Shown piece after piece: positions 46,866-55,788 of a DNA stretch of 64,000 bases. The notes under the pieces were generated by a model. That model was given only the letters and a program-made list of their open reading frames with translations. It was not told the DNA's origin and did not search any database. This DNA is from Pseudomonas shahriarae (GTDB lineage Bacteria > Pseudomonadota > Gammaproteobacteria > Pseudomonadales > Pseudomonadaceae): the NCBI RefSeq assembly GCF_014268455.2, contig NZ_CP077085.1, positions 2,268,501 through 2,332,500 of the forward strand, read 5' to 3'. Every line of letters starts with the position of its first letter. Position 1 is the first letter of the stretch. Made by a program: the position numbers and the translations under genes.

Positions 46866-47789
46866 TCAGGGCACCAAGGCCTTGATCACCTGATCCACAT
46901 TCCCTTCCAATTCCGCTACCGGGTCCGCACCGTCAGTACCCAGCACCAGCAACTTCGACCCCCCTGCACTGATAGCCGCTTTCACCGCCTCAGCCGGTTG
47001 GCGATGGTGCAGCACTAACGCCACGTCGTTGTCCTTCAGGCTGGTCGTCAGCATTTGTAGCGCCTGCGCAGACCACTCGGCATCCGGCCGCGGATCGGTG
47101 CTGACCAACTCCAGATTCAATCCACTTATCAGATAAGCAAAATGATCACTCAGGCTGACCACACTCAGGTTATCGGCCTGGGCCAGGCGGGCTTCGCTGT
47201 CGGCAGTCAGCTTGAGCAGGCGTTGCTTGAGGCTGGCCAGGTTGCCGTCGATCTGGGCCTTGGCGCCGGGCGCCAGCCTGCTCAGGTCGGCAGCCATGAC
47301 ATCGGCCATGCGCCCCAGGTTGTTGCTCGACTGCCACGGCTGGCTATTGAGGCCATCCACAGTCCCCGGTTGCAGGGCCACGCCTGGCAGACCGCCGTCT
47401 ACCGGGCGCGCCGCGTCCACTTCGACGATGCGGATATTGCTGCGCCGGGCCACTGGGTACAGCGGGTCATCCGGCCACAGCGAGCGCAGGCCGATCGCCG
47501 CATCGGCGTCCAGCGCCAGGCTATGCAAGGCCGGCGCGCCACGCCCGGTAAAGTACGAGGTCTGGCGCGAACCCGGCAGGTTGGCCGGTGCCGCACGCTC
47601 CAGCATGACCGCAGTGCCCTTGAGCAGGGTGGCGGCCAGGCCGTAGGTCACGGGCAAGGCCGCGAGGACTTTGACCGGTTTGGCGGCGTGGGCGGCGACC
47701 GGCAGGGGTTTGGCCGTTTCGGCTGCCAGCAGCGGGGGGCTGATCAGGCAGGCGATGGCCAGGGCGATGGGGCGTAGAACGGGGCGCAT
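46866..47789 (-). CDS. fpvF: Periplasmic metal-binding protein FpvF
   Basis: FpvF is the second periplasmic binding protein of the FpvCDEF transporter. With FpvC it binds ferri-pyoverdine or its released iron in the periplasm. The 307-residue protein has a signal peptide (PIALAIACLISPPLLA) and a cluster A-I (ZnuA/TroA-like) fold with a long helical linker. The His-rich loop of zinc-binding relatives is absent. Start at 47789 is in a TAATG overlap with fpvE. Last gene of the operon; REP elements follow. Confidence 0.9.
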   Translation of the reverse strand: MRPVLRPIALAIACLISPPLLAAETAKPLPVAAHAAKPVKVLAALPVTYGLAATLLKGTAVMLERAAPANLPGSRQTSYFTGRGAPALHSLALDADAAIGLRSLWPDDPLYPVARRSNIRIVEVDAARPVDGGLPGVALQPGTVDGLNSQPWQSSNNLGRMADVMAADLSRLAPGAKAQIDGNLASLKQRLLKLTADSEARLAQADNLSVVSLSDHFAYLISGLNLELVSTDPRPDAEWSAQALQMLTTSLKDNDVALVLHHRQPAEAVKAAISAGGSKLLVLGTDGADPVAELEGNVDQVIKALVP

Positions 47790-48688
47790 TATCCGAGATT
47801 CCCTTTCAGGCTGGGGACCGTGCCGCGCGCGATGGCGGCCAGGGCGAAGGCGATGCCGGCGACGAGGATGATCGCGGCACCGGACGGGATAGGCAGGTCG
47901 AAGATGATCGGCAACAGAATCCCGCATAGGGTGCTGAGCGTGGCAATCACCACCGAGATCCAGAAGAAGCCCTTGAGTGACTGGCTCAACAGCCGAGCCG
48001 CGGCGGCCGGGATCACAAGCAGTGCGCCTACCAGGATCGCACCGATGACCTTGACCGCCGCCACCGTGATCAACGTCACCAGGATCACGAACAGGTAGTC
48101 CAGGGTCTTCACCGCCACGCCACGCACGGCGGCCAGTTGCGGGTTGAAGCTGGCCAGCATGATGCGGTTGTACAGCGGCAATGCCAGGGCCGTCACCAGT
48201 GAGCCGACCACCGCCAGCACCGCCAGGTCATTACCGTTGACGGTCAGGACCGAACCAAACAGCACGTTTTCCAGGATATGCACGTTGATCTTGCCCGCCA
48301 GGATCAGCAACAGGCTCGCGCCCAGGGCCAGGGACACCGAGAGGAACACGCCGATCAGCGTATCGGGGGCCAGGCCGGTGCGGTTGCGCAGGTAATTGAG
48401 CAGGATGCCGAACAACAGGCAGTAGCCGAACAGGCTGCCGTAAGGCCCGGTGTAGGGTTCCCCCAGCAGAATGCCCACGGCCACGCCGGTCAGCGCAGCA
48501 TGGCCGACGGCTTCGGAGAAAAACGCAAAGCGCTTGACCACCACCAGCGTGCCCAGGCCACCGAGTACCGGGCCAATCAATAGGCCGGCGAGCAAGGCAT
48601 TGACCACAAACCCATAGGCCAGGGCTTCCGGCAAGTAGCCGGAGGAAGCCCAGCCCTGGACCATCAAGCGAAAGGCTTCGTAGCTCAT
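47789..48688 (-). CDS. fpvE: ABC-3 permease FpvE
   Basis: This is a 299-residue ZnuB/TroC-type inner-membrane permease with about eight to nine helices and the family stretch KRFAFFSEAVGHAALTGVAVG. It forms the channel of FpvCDEF, which handles iron freed from pyoverdine. Its start overlaps the fpvD stop (ATGA), its stop overlaps the fpvF start (TAATG). Confidence 0.92.
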   Translation of the reverse strand: MSYEAFRLMVQGWASSGYLPEALAYGFVVNALLAGLLIGPVLGGLGTLVVVKRFAFFSEAVGHAALTGVAVGILLGEPYTGPYGSLFGYCLLFGILLNYLRNRTGLAPDTLIGVFLSVSLALGASLLLILAGKINVHILENVLFGSVLTVNGNDLAVLAVVGSLVTALALPLYNRIMLASFNPQLAAVRGVAVKTLDYLFVILVTLITVAAVKVIGAILVGALLVIPAAAARLLSQSLKGFFWISVVIATLSTLCGILLPIIFDLPIPSGAAIILVAGIAFALAAIARGTVPSLKGNLG

Positions 48689-49431
48689 TGGGCTGCGCTC
48701 CGTGGGTGAGTGGAAAACAGCGTCAGCAGGCGTTCCGGGGTCAGTGCCTCCTTGGGCGTGGCATCAAACAGCAGGCGGCGGTTCAGGCCGGTGACGCGAT
48801 CCGCCAGGCGGCCCACGGCCTCCAGGTCGTGCTCGATCCATAGCACGGTAATCCCGGCCTGGCGCCAGTCGCCCAGCAGGCGTTCGAACACCTGGATTCC
48901 GGCTTCATCGAGGGCCGACATCGGTTCATCGAGTACCAGCAGTTGCGGCGCCGGGATCAAACCCTGGGCCAGCAGCACACGCTGGCGCTCGCCGCCGGAC
49001 AGCGCACCCATGCGGCGCTTGCGCTTGTCTTGCATGCCCACGCGCTCCAGCGCCTCGCCAATCGCCCCGGCGTAATGCCGGGACAAGCCGAGAAACGCCG
49101 GGCGCCGCTGGCACATGGCAGCCATGAAGTCGTCGACGGTCATCGGCAGGCCACGGTCGAACTCCAGGGCCTGGGGCACGTAGCCGATGGTGCCGGGAGT
49201 GTTCGGCCAGTGCAGGCTCAATTGGCCCTGGTGTGGCGTCTGCCCCAGCAGGGTCTTGATCAGCGAGCTCTTGCCGCCGCCGTTGGGGCCGACCAGGGCG
49301 TGGATGCTGCCCGGTTGTACCTGGAAGCTGACGCTATCGAGGATCGCGGTACGGCCCAGGGTCAGCGAGACGTTATCGAACTCAATCGTCGGGCCGATGC
49401 TGGCCACATTCAGGTGTTCAGCCGCGGTCAT
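48685..49431 (-). CDS. fpvD: ABC transporter ATPase FpvD
   Basis: This 248-residue ATPase has Walker A GPNGGGKSS (48-56), signature LSGGE (144-148), Walker B LLVLDEP (164-170) and the H-loop in LWIEHDLEAV. It energises FpvE. ATGA overlap with fpvC and with fpvE, so the four genes are translationally coupled. Confidence 0.93.
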   Translation of the reverse strand: MTAAEHLNVASIGPTIEFDNVSLTLGRTAILDSVSFQVQPGSIHALVGPNGGGKSSLIKTLLGQTPHQGQLSLHWPNTPGTIGYVPQALEFDRGLPMTVDDFMAAMCQRRPAFLGLSRHYAGAIGEALERVGMQDKRKRRMGALSGGERQRVLLAQGLIPAPQLLVLDEPMSALDEAGIQVFERLLGDWRQAGITVLWIEHDLEAVGRLADRVTGLNRRLLFDATPKEALTPERLLTLFSTHPRSAAQ

Positions 49432-50348
49432 GCCCCCGACTCCTGGATCGCCCGGACCACGGTATTGAGGTTGCCGGTCATTTCTACTTCGTACTTCTCG
49501 GCGCTGTATTCACCGTAGGAAATATGCGACAGCGGGTACAGTTTGACCCCCGACTCACGCTGGATGGTATCGACGTAGGAGGACGGGAAATCCATCTCCG
49601 AGAAGATCACCTTGACGTCCAGCTCGCGCAGTTGGTCGATGGTTTTCTTCAATTGGCTCGGGCTTGGCTCGATGCCGTGGGCCGGTTCGACCACGGCGGT
49701 CACTTCGAGGCCGAACTCGCGCAACAGGTAGTCGTAGGCGGCGTGCACCGTGGCCACCCGCAGATCGGCGTTGGGCGCGCTGGTGAGCTTGGCCAGGGCA
49801 TCGGCGCGCATCTGGCGCAGGCGCTTGCCATAGGCACGGGCGTTCTGGGTATAGGTCTTGGCGTTGTCCGGGTCGAGCTTGCCCAGTTCCCGGGCGATGT
49901 TGTTGACCTGGGCGATGGACGCGCTGATGGACAGGAAGGTGTGCGGGTTGACCACCTTGCCGGCGCCACGGGCCGCGTTGCCGGTGGCGGCCAGCAGCGG
50001 CACATTGGCGTTGGCCTCGATCACCGGGATGTCCGGACGCTCGCTGGTGGCGATCATGCGGTCGGCAAAATCGTCATGGCCGACGCCATTGAGCACGATC
50101 ACGTCCAGGGTGCCAATGCGCTTGATGTCTTCGGCGCGCGGTTCGTAGGCATGGGGGTTGAAGCCGGCCGGAATCAGCGGCACCACTTCGGCCTTGTCGC
50201 CGACGATATTTGCCACGTAGCTGTAGTAAGGGTGCAGGGTGATACCGATACGCAGGCGCTTGGCCGCCTCGGCATTGGCCAGGGGGCTCAGCAACACGCT
50301 GAACAGGCCCACCAGCAGCAGGCGGAGCAAGGGAGATGACATAGACAT
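49428..50348 (-). CDS. fpvC: Periplasmic metal-binding protein FpvC
   Basis: This protein of 306 residues is a cluster A-I metal-binding protein with a signal peptide (LLRLLLVGLFSVLLSPLANA). Likely metal ligands are visible as His in GITLHPYYSYV, NPHAYEPR, VNPHTFLSI and a C-terminal Asp/Glu stretch. FpvC works with FpvF to accept iron from pyoverdine in the periplasm. Start options are 50378, 50348 and 50342; 50348 is chosen because the segment to the hydrophobic core is the right length. The ribosome-binding site is poor. It follows fpvK by 34 bp. Confidence 0.88.
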   Translation of the reverse strand: MSMSSPLLRLLLVGLFSVLLSPLANAEAAKRLRIGITLHPYYSYVANIVGDKAEVVPLIPAGFNPHAYEPRAEDIKRIGTLDVIVLNGVGHDDFADRMIATSERPDIPVIEANANVPLLAATGNAARGAGKVVNPHTFLSISASIAQVNNIARELGKLDPDNAKTYTQNARAYGKRLRQMRADALAKLTSAPNADLRVATVHAAYDYLLREFGLEVTAVVEPAHGIEPSPSQLKKTIDQLRELDVKVIFSEMDFPSSYVDTIQRESGVKLYPLSHISYGEYSAEKYEVEMTGNLNTVVRAIQESGA

Positions 50349-50382
50349 GGGTAATCGATCTTCTCTCGGAGACAGCATGAAT

Positions 50383-50958
50383 TCAGTGGCGATGCTGGCG
50401 GGTGACGCCAGCGTCGAATTGCGCAACGACCTGCTGCCAGCCTGCGGCGATCAGCCCCTGGTCGCTCAGGTCGGTGGGGGCGGCCAGGTTGGCGCTGCGG
50501 TTGAGCCAGATATCCGGCTCGGCGCCGTTGACGCGCATCAGCAGTGAACCGCTGGTGTCGTTGGCCTGGCTCAGGCCCAGGTACGCCGCTGGTGCCAGCA
50601 ATTGCCAGTGGTGGTCGCCACGGCTGACCGAACTGGCGTCCTGGGCGAAGGGCGCGAAGCCTTCTTCGGCCAGTTGCGCCGGCGTCGGCAGGGTGCTTTG
50701 TTCCTGCGCCAGCAACTGGATTTCATCCAGGGTCACCCGCAGGTCGGCATAGATGCCTTGCTCGGCCGCGCTCAGGTCGCGGCGGGCGTCCAACTGGTGG
50801 CTGGCCACGGCCTCGACGGCCTGGGTTTCGCCGTGCAGGGACACCACCGTGCCGGCGACCGCCAGGATGATCAGGCACAGCAGCAGGACGTAGAGGGTTT
50901 CGTGCCCGGCACCGGCGGGCCGGACCACCTGGGTGCTGCCTGGGGTCATGGGGGTCAT
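50383..50958 (-). CDS. fpvK: FpvK, pyoverdine-iron release operon membrane protein
   Basis: This 191-residue protein has one membrane helix (about residues 21-41, ETLYVLLLCLIILAVAGTVVSL) and a periplasmic remainder. It is the third of the fpvGHJK set that, with FpvG, promotes iron reduction and release from ferri-pyoverdine; the individual role of FpvK is unclear. ATGA overlap with fpvJ upstream. Confidence 0.88.
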   Translation of the reverse strand: MTPMTPGSTQVVRPAGAGHETLYVLLLCLIILAVAGTVVSLHGETQAVEAVASHQLDARRDLSAAEQGIYADLRVTLDEIQLLAQEQSTLPTPAQLAEEGFAPFAQDASSVSRGDHHWQLLAPAAYLGLSQANDTSGSLLMRVNGAEPDIWLNRSANLAAPTDLSDQGLIAAGWQQVVAQFDAGVTRQHRH

Positions 50959-51284
50959 GGCGCCTGGATATCCGCTTGGTCGATCTCGACAACGTGGCCG
51001 GGACCGGCGTCAAACAGTACATAGAATTCAGCGGCAGGTTTTTTGAAGGTCAACGTCGAGTCGGGCCCCAGTTTGCCGGGCACCAGGATGGTCTCGTCGT
51101 AGCCGATCACATCCAGGGTCACGCCGGGCGCGCCGCTGCCGTCGGAAAAACCACCGGTGCACTGGATCTGTTCGCCGGGTATCTCCTTGCATTCGCACAT
51201 CGGGTTGTGGGCCAGGGCGTAGTTGCTTGCACCCAGGCTGAGGATCAGCACGGCGCAGGCGCGGGTCAGGCGCAGTAAAGTCAT
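50955..51284 (-). CDS. fpvJ: FpvJ, periplasmic protein of the pyoverdine-iron operon
   Basis: This 109-residue protein has a signal peptide (AVLILSLGASNYALA) and a small beta-rich periplasmic domain with three cysteines (NPMCECKEIPGEQIQC). It interacts, in P. aeruginosa, with the FpvCF/FpvG complex. Overlaps fpvH and fpvK by 4 bp each. Confidence 0.88.
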   Translation of the reverse strand: MTLLRLTRACAVLILSLGASNYALAHNPMCECKEIPGEQIQCTGGFSDGSGAPGVTLDVIGYDETILVPGKLGPDSTLTFKKPAAEFYVLFDAGPGHVVEIDQADIQAP

Positions 51285-51820
51285 GGTTTAACTCCTTGCT
51301 TGTTCAACCAGGCGACGGTGGCAGGCGAAGCCTGACTCAAGGGAATGGAGGCCTGCTGCATGCTGCCGTCCCAGCCTTCCATGGTGATCCACAGTTCGGC
51401 GTCGGGCGGGGTGCGTTCCGGGATCGGCAGCACAGCGCCCATGCGGTATGGGGTGCCGAAGAAAATCACCCCGGCGGCCCGCAGGCTGCGGGGCTTGCCG
51501 ATGCGCAGGTAGGTGGCCTTGACCTGGTCGCCACAGGTGGCGCACAGGGCGGCGTTGAAGGATTTCATCGGGCCGGCCGGGTCGGGGCGGGGCGCTTCAT
51601 TGCGCAACTCGGCGAGGGTAATGCTCCACGGGCCGACCTGCACTTCACCGACCTCGCGCTCGCCCAGGCCGGCGTCGCCGCGAAACAGTGCGACGTCGGC
51701 AAAGTACTTGGGCATAAAGCCCAGGGGCACCAGCAACAGCAGGATATTGATGTGAAAGCGCCATTTGAGCCAGAAGGCGCGCAGTGGCGAGGGCGCTTGA
51801 ACGGTGGTGGCCTTGCTCAT
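51281..51820 (-). CDS. fpvH: FpvH, membrane protein of the pyoverdine-iron operon
   Basis: This 179-residue protein has one N-terminal membrane helix (about residues 22-38) and a periplasmic domain with a CATCGDQVK cysteine pair that could bind metal or undergo redox change. It belongs to fpvGHJK. Its start is in a TAATG overlap with fpvG. Confidence 0.88.
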   Translation of the reverse strand: MSKATTVQAPSPLRAFWLKWRFHINILLLLVPLGFMPKYFADVALFRGDAGLGEREVGEVQVGPWSITLAELRNEAPRPDPAGPMKSFNAALCATCGDQVKATYLRIGKPRSLRAAGVIFFGTPYRMGAVLPIPERTPPDAELWITMEGWDGSMQQASIPLSQASPATVAWLNKQGVKP

Positions 51821-53028
51821 TATTTGCCCTCCGAGGTTTCAGCCTGCATGGCGCCGATGGGGTTGGCCGGCGCCGTATTGCGCGTAGCCTTGGTGCTGCG
51901 CTTGAGCGCGTGCAGCGTGGCCAGGGCCGTGCGCTTGCTCCAGATCAACAGACCGCTGAGGACCATCATGCTCAGCAACAGGCCGAAGAAGAACCAGACC
52001 AGCTTGATCCAGATCCCGCCAAAGTCGCCGGTGTGCAGCGGGCGCATGGACTCGGTGACGAACTCCAGGCCCGAGCGGTCGGACAGCAGGTGCGTGGCGG
52101 CGATTTCACCGTTGTAGGGGTTGATGTCGGCCGTCTGGAACATCAGCGGGTACCAGCCGCGGCCGCCGATGCTCAGGTGACTGTAGGCATTGCTTGGCAA
52201 GCCGACGAAGCTGACGTCGAAGCCGGGGATACGCTGGGTAGCAATGTTGATGGCATCGTCCAGGGCGATCATCGGTGCCGGTACACCGGGGGCCGACAGC
52301 GGCACCTTGTCCCGGGAGATCACCGGCACGATCGGCTGGCTGGAGATGGTGATCTGGTTGTCCGCGAGAAGCGCCTGGATCAAGAACCAGGTGCCGGTGA
52401 TGGAAATCACCGCGATAAACCAGATCGACCAGATGCCGCTCAGGCGGTGGAAGTCGCCCCAGAAAATCCGCGCCCCGTGCTTGATGCGCAAGGTCGGTTT
52501 GAAGAACCCTTTCCAGAACCGTTTGTACACCACCAGGCCTGTGACCAGCGACGCGAGCATCGGCAGCCCGAGGAACGACACCAGGTACCAGCCCCAACTG
52601 AAGCCATTGGTAAACGGCACCAGCCACCAGCCATGCAAGGCGCGGGTGAACTGGCGGAAGTTGAACGATGGGCTGATGCCCTGGATGACCCCCGTGTACG
52701 GGTTGACGTAGACCGCCACGGAGCGGCCGTCGGGGTAGCTGATGTCGACGTCGAGCGCAAAATGCGATTCGTCCGGACGGACGATGGACTCGACAATGGC
52801 CTTTGGCTCGGCCTGCTTGATCGCGGCGAGGATCTGGTCGTAAGTGAGCAGTTCGGCATCGTCCGATGGCTTGCTGGCGCGCATTTCCGGGTTGGCCAGC
52901 CAGACGATTTCCTGGCTGACCACCGCCAAGGTCCCGGTGACGCAGACGATCAGTACGAAGAACCAGATGGGCAATGCCAGCCAGCTGTGGACGAGAAACC
53001 AGAGTTTGGAGCGTGACTTCTTCGACAT
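51820..53028 (-). CDS. fpvG: FpvG, PepSY-type inner-membrane reductase of ferri-pyoverdine
   Basis: This 402-residue PepSY-TM protein has four membrane helices (about 15-37, 143-165, 190-212 and 345-372), the ALHGWWLVPF segment and His residues that can hold haem or metal. FpvG in P. aeruginosa is required to reduce Fe3+ in pyoverdine in the periplasm so that the siderophore can be recycled. First gene of the eight-gene operon. The Shine-Dalgarno is weak. A putative PvdS promoter lies about 68 bp upstream. Confidence 0.92.
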   Translation of the reverse strand: MSKKSRSKLWFLVHSWLALPIWFFVLIVCVTGTLAVVSQEIVWLANPEMRASKPSDDAELLTYDQILAAIKQAEPKAIVESIVRPDESHFALDVDISYPDGRSVAVYVNPYTGVIQGISPSFNFRQFTRALHGWWLVPFTNGFSWGWYLVSFLGLPMLASLVTGLVVYKRFWKGFFKPTLRIKHGARIFWGDFHRLSGIWSIWFIAVISITGTWFLIQALLADNQITISSQPIVPVISRDKVPLSAPGVPAPMIALDDAINIATQRIPGFDVSFVGLPSNAYSHLSIGGRGWYPLMFQTADINPYNGEIAATHLLSDRSGLEFVTESMRPLHTGDFGGIWIKLVWFFFGLLLSMMVLSGLLIWSKRTALATLHALKRSTKATRNTAPANPIGAMQAETSEGK

Positions 53029-53095
53029 GTCTATGGGGGTCTTGATCGGAGGAGGGCAGAAAAGGCCCGGGAAAGGCCGGTCGTAGCTTTTGCTT

Positions 53096-53119
53096 ACGCG
53101 ACGGGCTGTATCTAAGTTA
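53096..53119 (-). promoter_or_regulatory. Candidate PvdS promoter of fpvG
   Basis: On the minus strand TAACT (53119-53115), 16-nt spacer, CGT (53098-53096). One mismatch in the -35 core. The fpv operon is PvdS-regulated in P. aeruginosa. A weak Fur-like stretch (GATGAGAATCGC) lies next to it at 53125-53136. Confidence 0.5.
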
Positions 53120-53228
53120 AGACGGATGAGAATCGCAAAACCCTAAGGCAGAAATGAAAGCAAATGTTTCAGGTGCGCGGGAAACCCCTGTTGGGGCTCA
53201 TTGCTGTTCAGTTAGTCAGCACAAAAAA

Positions 53229-53276
53229 GTGTGGCGAGCGGGCTTGCCCGCGTTGGGCTGCGCAGCAGCCCCAAAA
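53229..53276. repeat. Single REP element
   Basis: GTGTGGCGAGCGGGCTTGCC followed by CGCG and a short GGGGCTGC/GCAGCCCC dyad-like tail. No full inverted partner. Confidence 0.6.
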
Positions 53277-53365
53277 CCTGGCTACTCGATGTTTCTGCAA
53301 GAGTCAGGTGGTCTTGCTGGTCGGGGCAGCTACGCAGCCCCGCGCGGGCTTTAGGGGATCGGGGC

Positions 53366-53821
53366 TTATGCAAACAGCTCTTTGGCGCGCTTGTGAATCT
53401 GTTCCTCGGTCAGCTCTTCTATATGAGTGGCGAGGAACCAGACGTGTCCGAAGGGATCCCTCAACGTGCCGGAGCGGTCGCCGTAGAATTGATCCTTGGG
53501 TTCGGAAATAGCCGTGCCGCCTGCCGCGATCGCCTGTTTGTACTGTGCGTCGACGTCCTTCACATACAGATGCAGGCCAACGCTGGTGGGGTGCGCTCCA
53601 GGGCTGCCGAAGGCCATTTCATCACAGGGCGAGGCCAGCATAATCGGCGAATCGCCAATGCGCAGTTCGGCATGGCCGACCTTGCCGTCTGGCATGTCCA
53701 GGCGCATGAAAACGGTGGCATCGAAGGCTTTTTGGTAGAACTCGATGGCTTCAGCTGCCTTGTCGATGCCCAGGTAGGGCGTGATGCTGTGGTAGCCATC
53801 GGGAATGGGTTTAACGCTCAT
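53366..53821 (-). CDS. VOC/glyoxalase-superfamily protein (PhnB-like)
   Basis: This 151-residue protein begins IPDGYHSITPYLGIDKAAEAIEFYQKAFDA, the usual opening of PhnB-like VOC proteins, with duplicated beta-alpha-beta-beta-beta units and a C-terminal DPFGHVWFLATH segment containing a possible metal His. Function is not deducible; relatives bind small metabolites or divalent metals. The start at 53821 has GGAG upstream. A G10 tract lies 14 bp upstream of the start codon on the plus strand. Confidence 0.85.
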   Translation of the reverse strand: MSVKPIPDGYHSITPYLGIDKAAEAIEFYQKAFDATVFMRLDMPDGKVGHAELRIGDSPIMLASPCDEMAFGSPGAHPTSVGLHLYVKDVDAQYKQAIAAGGTAISEPKDQFYGDRSGTLRDPFGHVWFLATHIEELTEEQIHKRAKELFA

Positions 53822-54015
53822 TTCGCTCTCCTTGAGGGGGGGGGGAGGGGCCGGGTCTTCCGGTCTTTTCACTATAGGTCAGGCCATTCGTGGCCTGCGG
53901 GCAACCGACGACTGCCCTGTAAAGGTGCATTCAACAGTTTCTCAAACAGAGGCTTGACCTTAACTTAACTAGAGGTTTTACCCTGCGTGGCACCTACAGC
54001 TAAAGGGGATTTGTC

Positions 54016-54381
54016 ATGCAAGCTTCAGTGAAAAGTCATGGTTTTACCCAAGTGATCGAGTTTCAGATCGAGCCCCGGCAGCAGTCCGCGCTGGTATTGG
54101 CGCTGTCCGAGCAGACCGAGCGCCTGGCCCAAGGCCATGAGGGGTTTCTGAGTGCCAGTGTGCTGGTCAGTGATGACGGGCGGCGGGTGCTCAACTACCT
54201 GCAATGGCAGGCACGCGAAGACGGTGATACGGCGTTCCAGCGGCTGGAGCGCGAGGGCGAGAACTTCTGGGCATTGATTCGTGCCCATCGGGCCACTGCC
54301 GTGACCTTTGGCTCATTCCAAGTGCTGCGCAGTATCGAGCGCAGCGCCGACAACGCGTTGGCGTGCAGCCTATATCGATAG
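54016..54381 (+). CDS. Antibiotic biosynthesis monooxygenase (ABM)-domain protein
   Basis: This 121-residue ABM-fold protein, a dimeric ferredoxin-like fold, shows FTQVIEFQIEPRQQSALVLAL, HEGFLSASVLVSDDGRRVLNYLQWQ and a final helix. Many members are quinol monooxygenases or oxidative-stress proteins. AAGGGG lies 9 nt before the ATG. The 3' end overlaps the 3' end of the sigma-54 activator gene by 12 bp. Confidence 0.83.
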   Translation: MQASVKSHGFTQVIEFQIEPRQQSALVLALSEQTERLAQGHEGFLSASVLVSDDGRRVLNYLQWQAREDGDTAFQRLEREGENFWALIRAHRATAVTFGSFQVLRSIERSADNALACSLYR

Positions 54382-55473
54382 ATGCAGCATGCGCTCACCT
54401 TGCAGGCTTCCCTCTGGGCGGCGCTTGTTGACCGCCAGTTCGCCGATCTTGATCAGGCGCGTACGCGTGATATTGCGGCTCAGGCCCAGCAGGTTGGCGG
54501 TGTGTACCTGGTTGTAGTGGCTGAAGCGGTAGGCGGCGCGTAGCAATGCGTCCTCGACTTTCTCATGCAAGGCACCGGCCTGTTCGTCAAACAGTTTCTG
54601 GAAGGCACGCTCCAGCAAGGCTTCGGCACTGTGGTCGAGGCTGTGCTGGTTATCATCCTGGCGCTCGATGCGCATGTTCGACAGGCGCAGGTCATCGCGT
54701 TCAATCAGGCCATTGCGGCAAATCAGCAAGGTGTGATGAATGACGTTTTCCAGCTCGCGGATATTGCCCGGCCAACTGTAGCCCTTGAGCTTGTGCTCGG
54801 CTTCGGGGCTGAGGGTGATGGGGCCGTAGCCCAGGCGCTGGCTGTAGGTGTCGATAAAGTGCCGGGTCAGGGGCAGGATATCGCCGGGGCGTTCGCGCAA
54901 GGGGCTCAGTTCCAGGCTGACCACGTCCAGGCGGTAGTACAGGTCTTCACGGAAATGCCCGGCATTGATGGCTTTTTCCAGTTGCACATTGGTCGCCGCC
55001 AGCACCCGCACATCAATCGGAATGCTCTTGCGTGAGCCCAGGCGCACCACTTCGCGTTCTTGCAGGACGCGCAGCAGCTTGACCTGGATGGCCATGGGCA
55101 GATCACCGATCTCATCGAGGAACAGGGTGCCGCCGTCGGCCTCCTCGAACCAGCCAGCCTTGGCGCCGAGAGCTCCGGTGAACGCGCCTTTTTCATGGCC
55201 GAACAACTCCGCTTCCACCAGGGATTCGGAAAACGCCCCACAATTCACCGCCACGAACGGTCGGTTGCGCCTGGCGCTGAGGTTATGGATATGGCGGGCC
55301 ACCAGCTCTTTGCCGGTGCCGGTTTCGCCGATGATCAGCACGCTGGCTTCGCTGGGCGCCACTTGCTGGATATGCGCGAGCAAGGCCCGGGATTTGGGGT
55401 CTTCGAAGACTTGCGCGGTGGCGCGAATCGACGTGGCGAGTGCGGGCGAGGGCGCAAGGGTCAAAAGCTGCAT
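54370..55473 (-). CDS. Sigma-54-dependent activator without sensor domain (SfnR-like)
   Basis: This 367-residue enhancer-binding protein starts directly with an AAA+ domain: Walker A GETGTGKE near residue 49, GAFTGA loop that contacts sigma-54, Walker B GGTLFLDEIGDLP, and the SRNITRTRLIKIG C-terminal helix-turn-helix. There is no N-terminal receiver or ligand-binding domain, as in SfnR, the activator of dimethylsulfone use. Control must therefore be through its own expression. The start at 55473 has GAGGTG upstream. Its target promoter is not visible nearby. Confidence 0.87.
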   Translation of the reverse strand: MQLLTLAPSPALATSIRATAQVFEDPKSRALLAHIQQVAPSEASVLIIGETGTGKELVARHIHNLSARRNRPFVAVNCGAFSESLVEAELFGHEKGAFTGALGAKAGWFEEADGGTLFLDEIGDLPMAIQVKLLRVLQEREVVRLGSRKSIPIDVRVLAATNVQLEKAINAGHFREDLYYRLDVVSLELSPLRERPGDILPLTRHFIDTYSQRLGYGPITLSPEAEHKLKGYSWPGNIRELENVIHHTLLICRNGLIERDDLRLSNMRIERQDDNQHSLDHSAEALLERAFQKLFDEQAGALHEKVEDALLRAAYRFSHYNQVHTANLLGLSRNITRTRLIKIGELAVNKRRPEGSLQGERMLHLSI

Positions 55474-55788
55474 GGGCACCTCAAGGAATAGGACGTGGAT
55501 GTCGGCAGGGGCTGGCCCAACGCGGTGCGCCACCTCGTACCAGGCCTGCGCCGCTTGCAGGCGTTCAGTGGCGAGGCCGAGCGGCTCGTGGAGGCAGTTG
55601 CGACGCTGGGAGTCTGTTATAGAGGGTCTTTTTTATTCCGTAAACAAATGTGTTTATATATTTATAGAACAAAAAGAAATATGAAGGATTGACTGATAGC
55701 GACTATCACAGAGGATGATTTTTCCCGATGCAAAGGCGGGAGTAGCCTGTGTCCATTGCCTCAACGCCCAATTCGCAGGACCTTCGTC
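55474..55788. other. AT-rich gap between the sigma-54 activator and a small lipoprotein gene
   Basis: A 315-base divergent gap. The middle (about 55620-55685) is unusually AT-rich for this window. It holds a 15-bp dyad TGATAG-CGA-CTATCA at 55694-55708. No coding frame or clear -24/-12 promoter is seen. Confidence 0.45.

Larger units (their letters stand above)
53029..53365. other. Gap between fpvG and the VOC gene
   Basis: This 337-base gap holds the fpvG promoter region (53096-53140), a stretch without recognisable features, a single REP at 53229-53276, and a GC-rich end (GGGGCAGC...GCCCCGCG). No coding frame is convincing. Confidence 0.5.
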
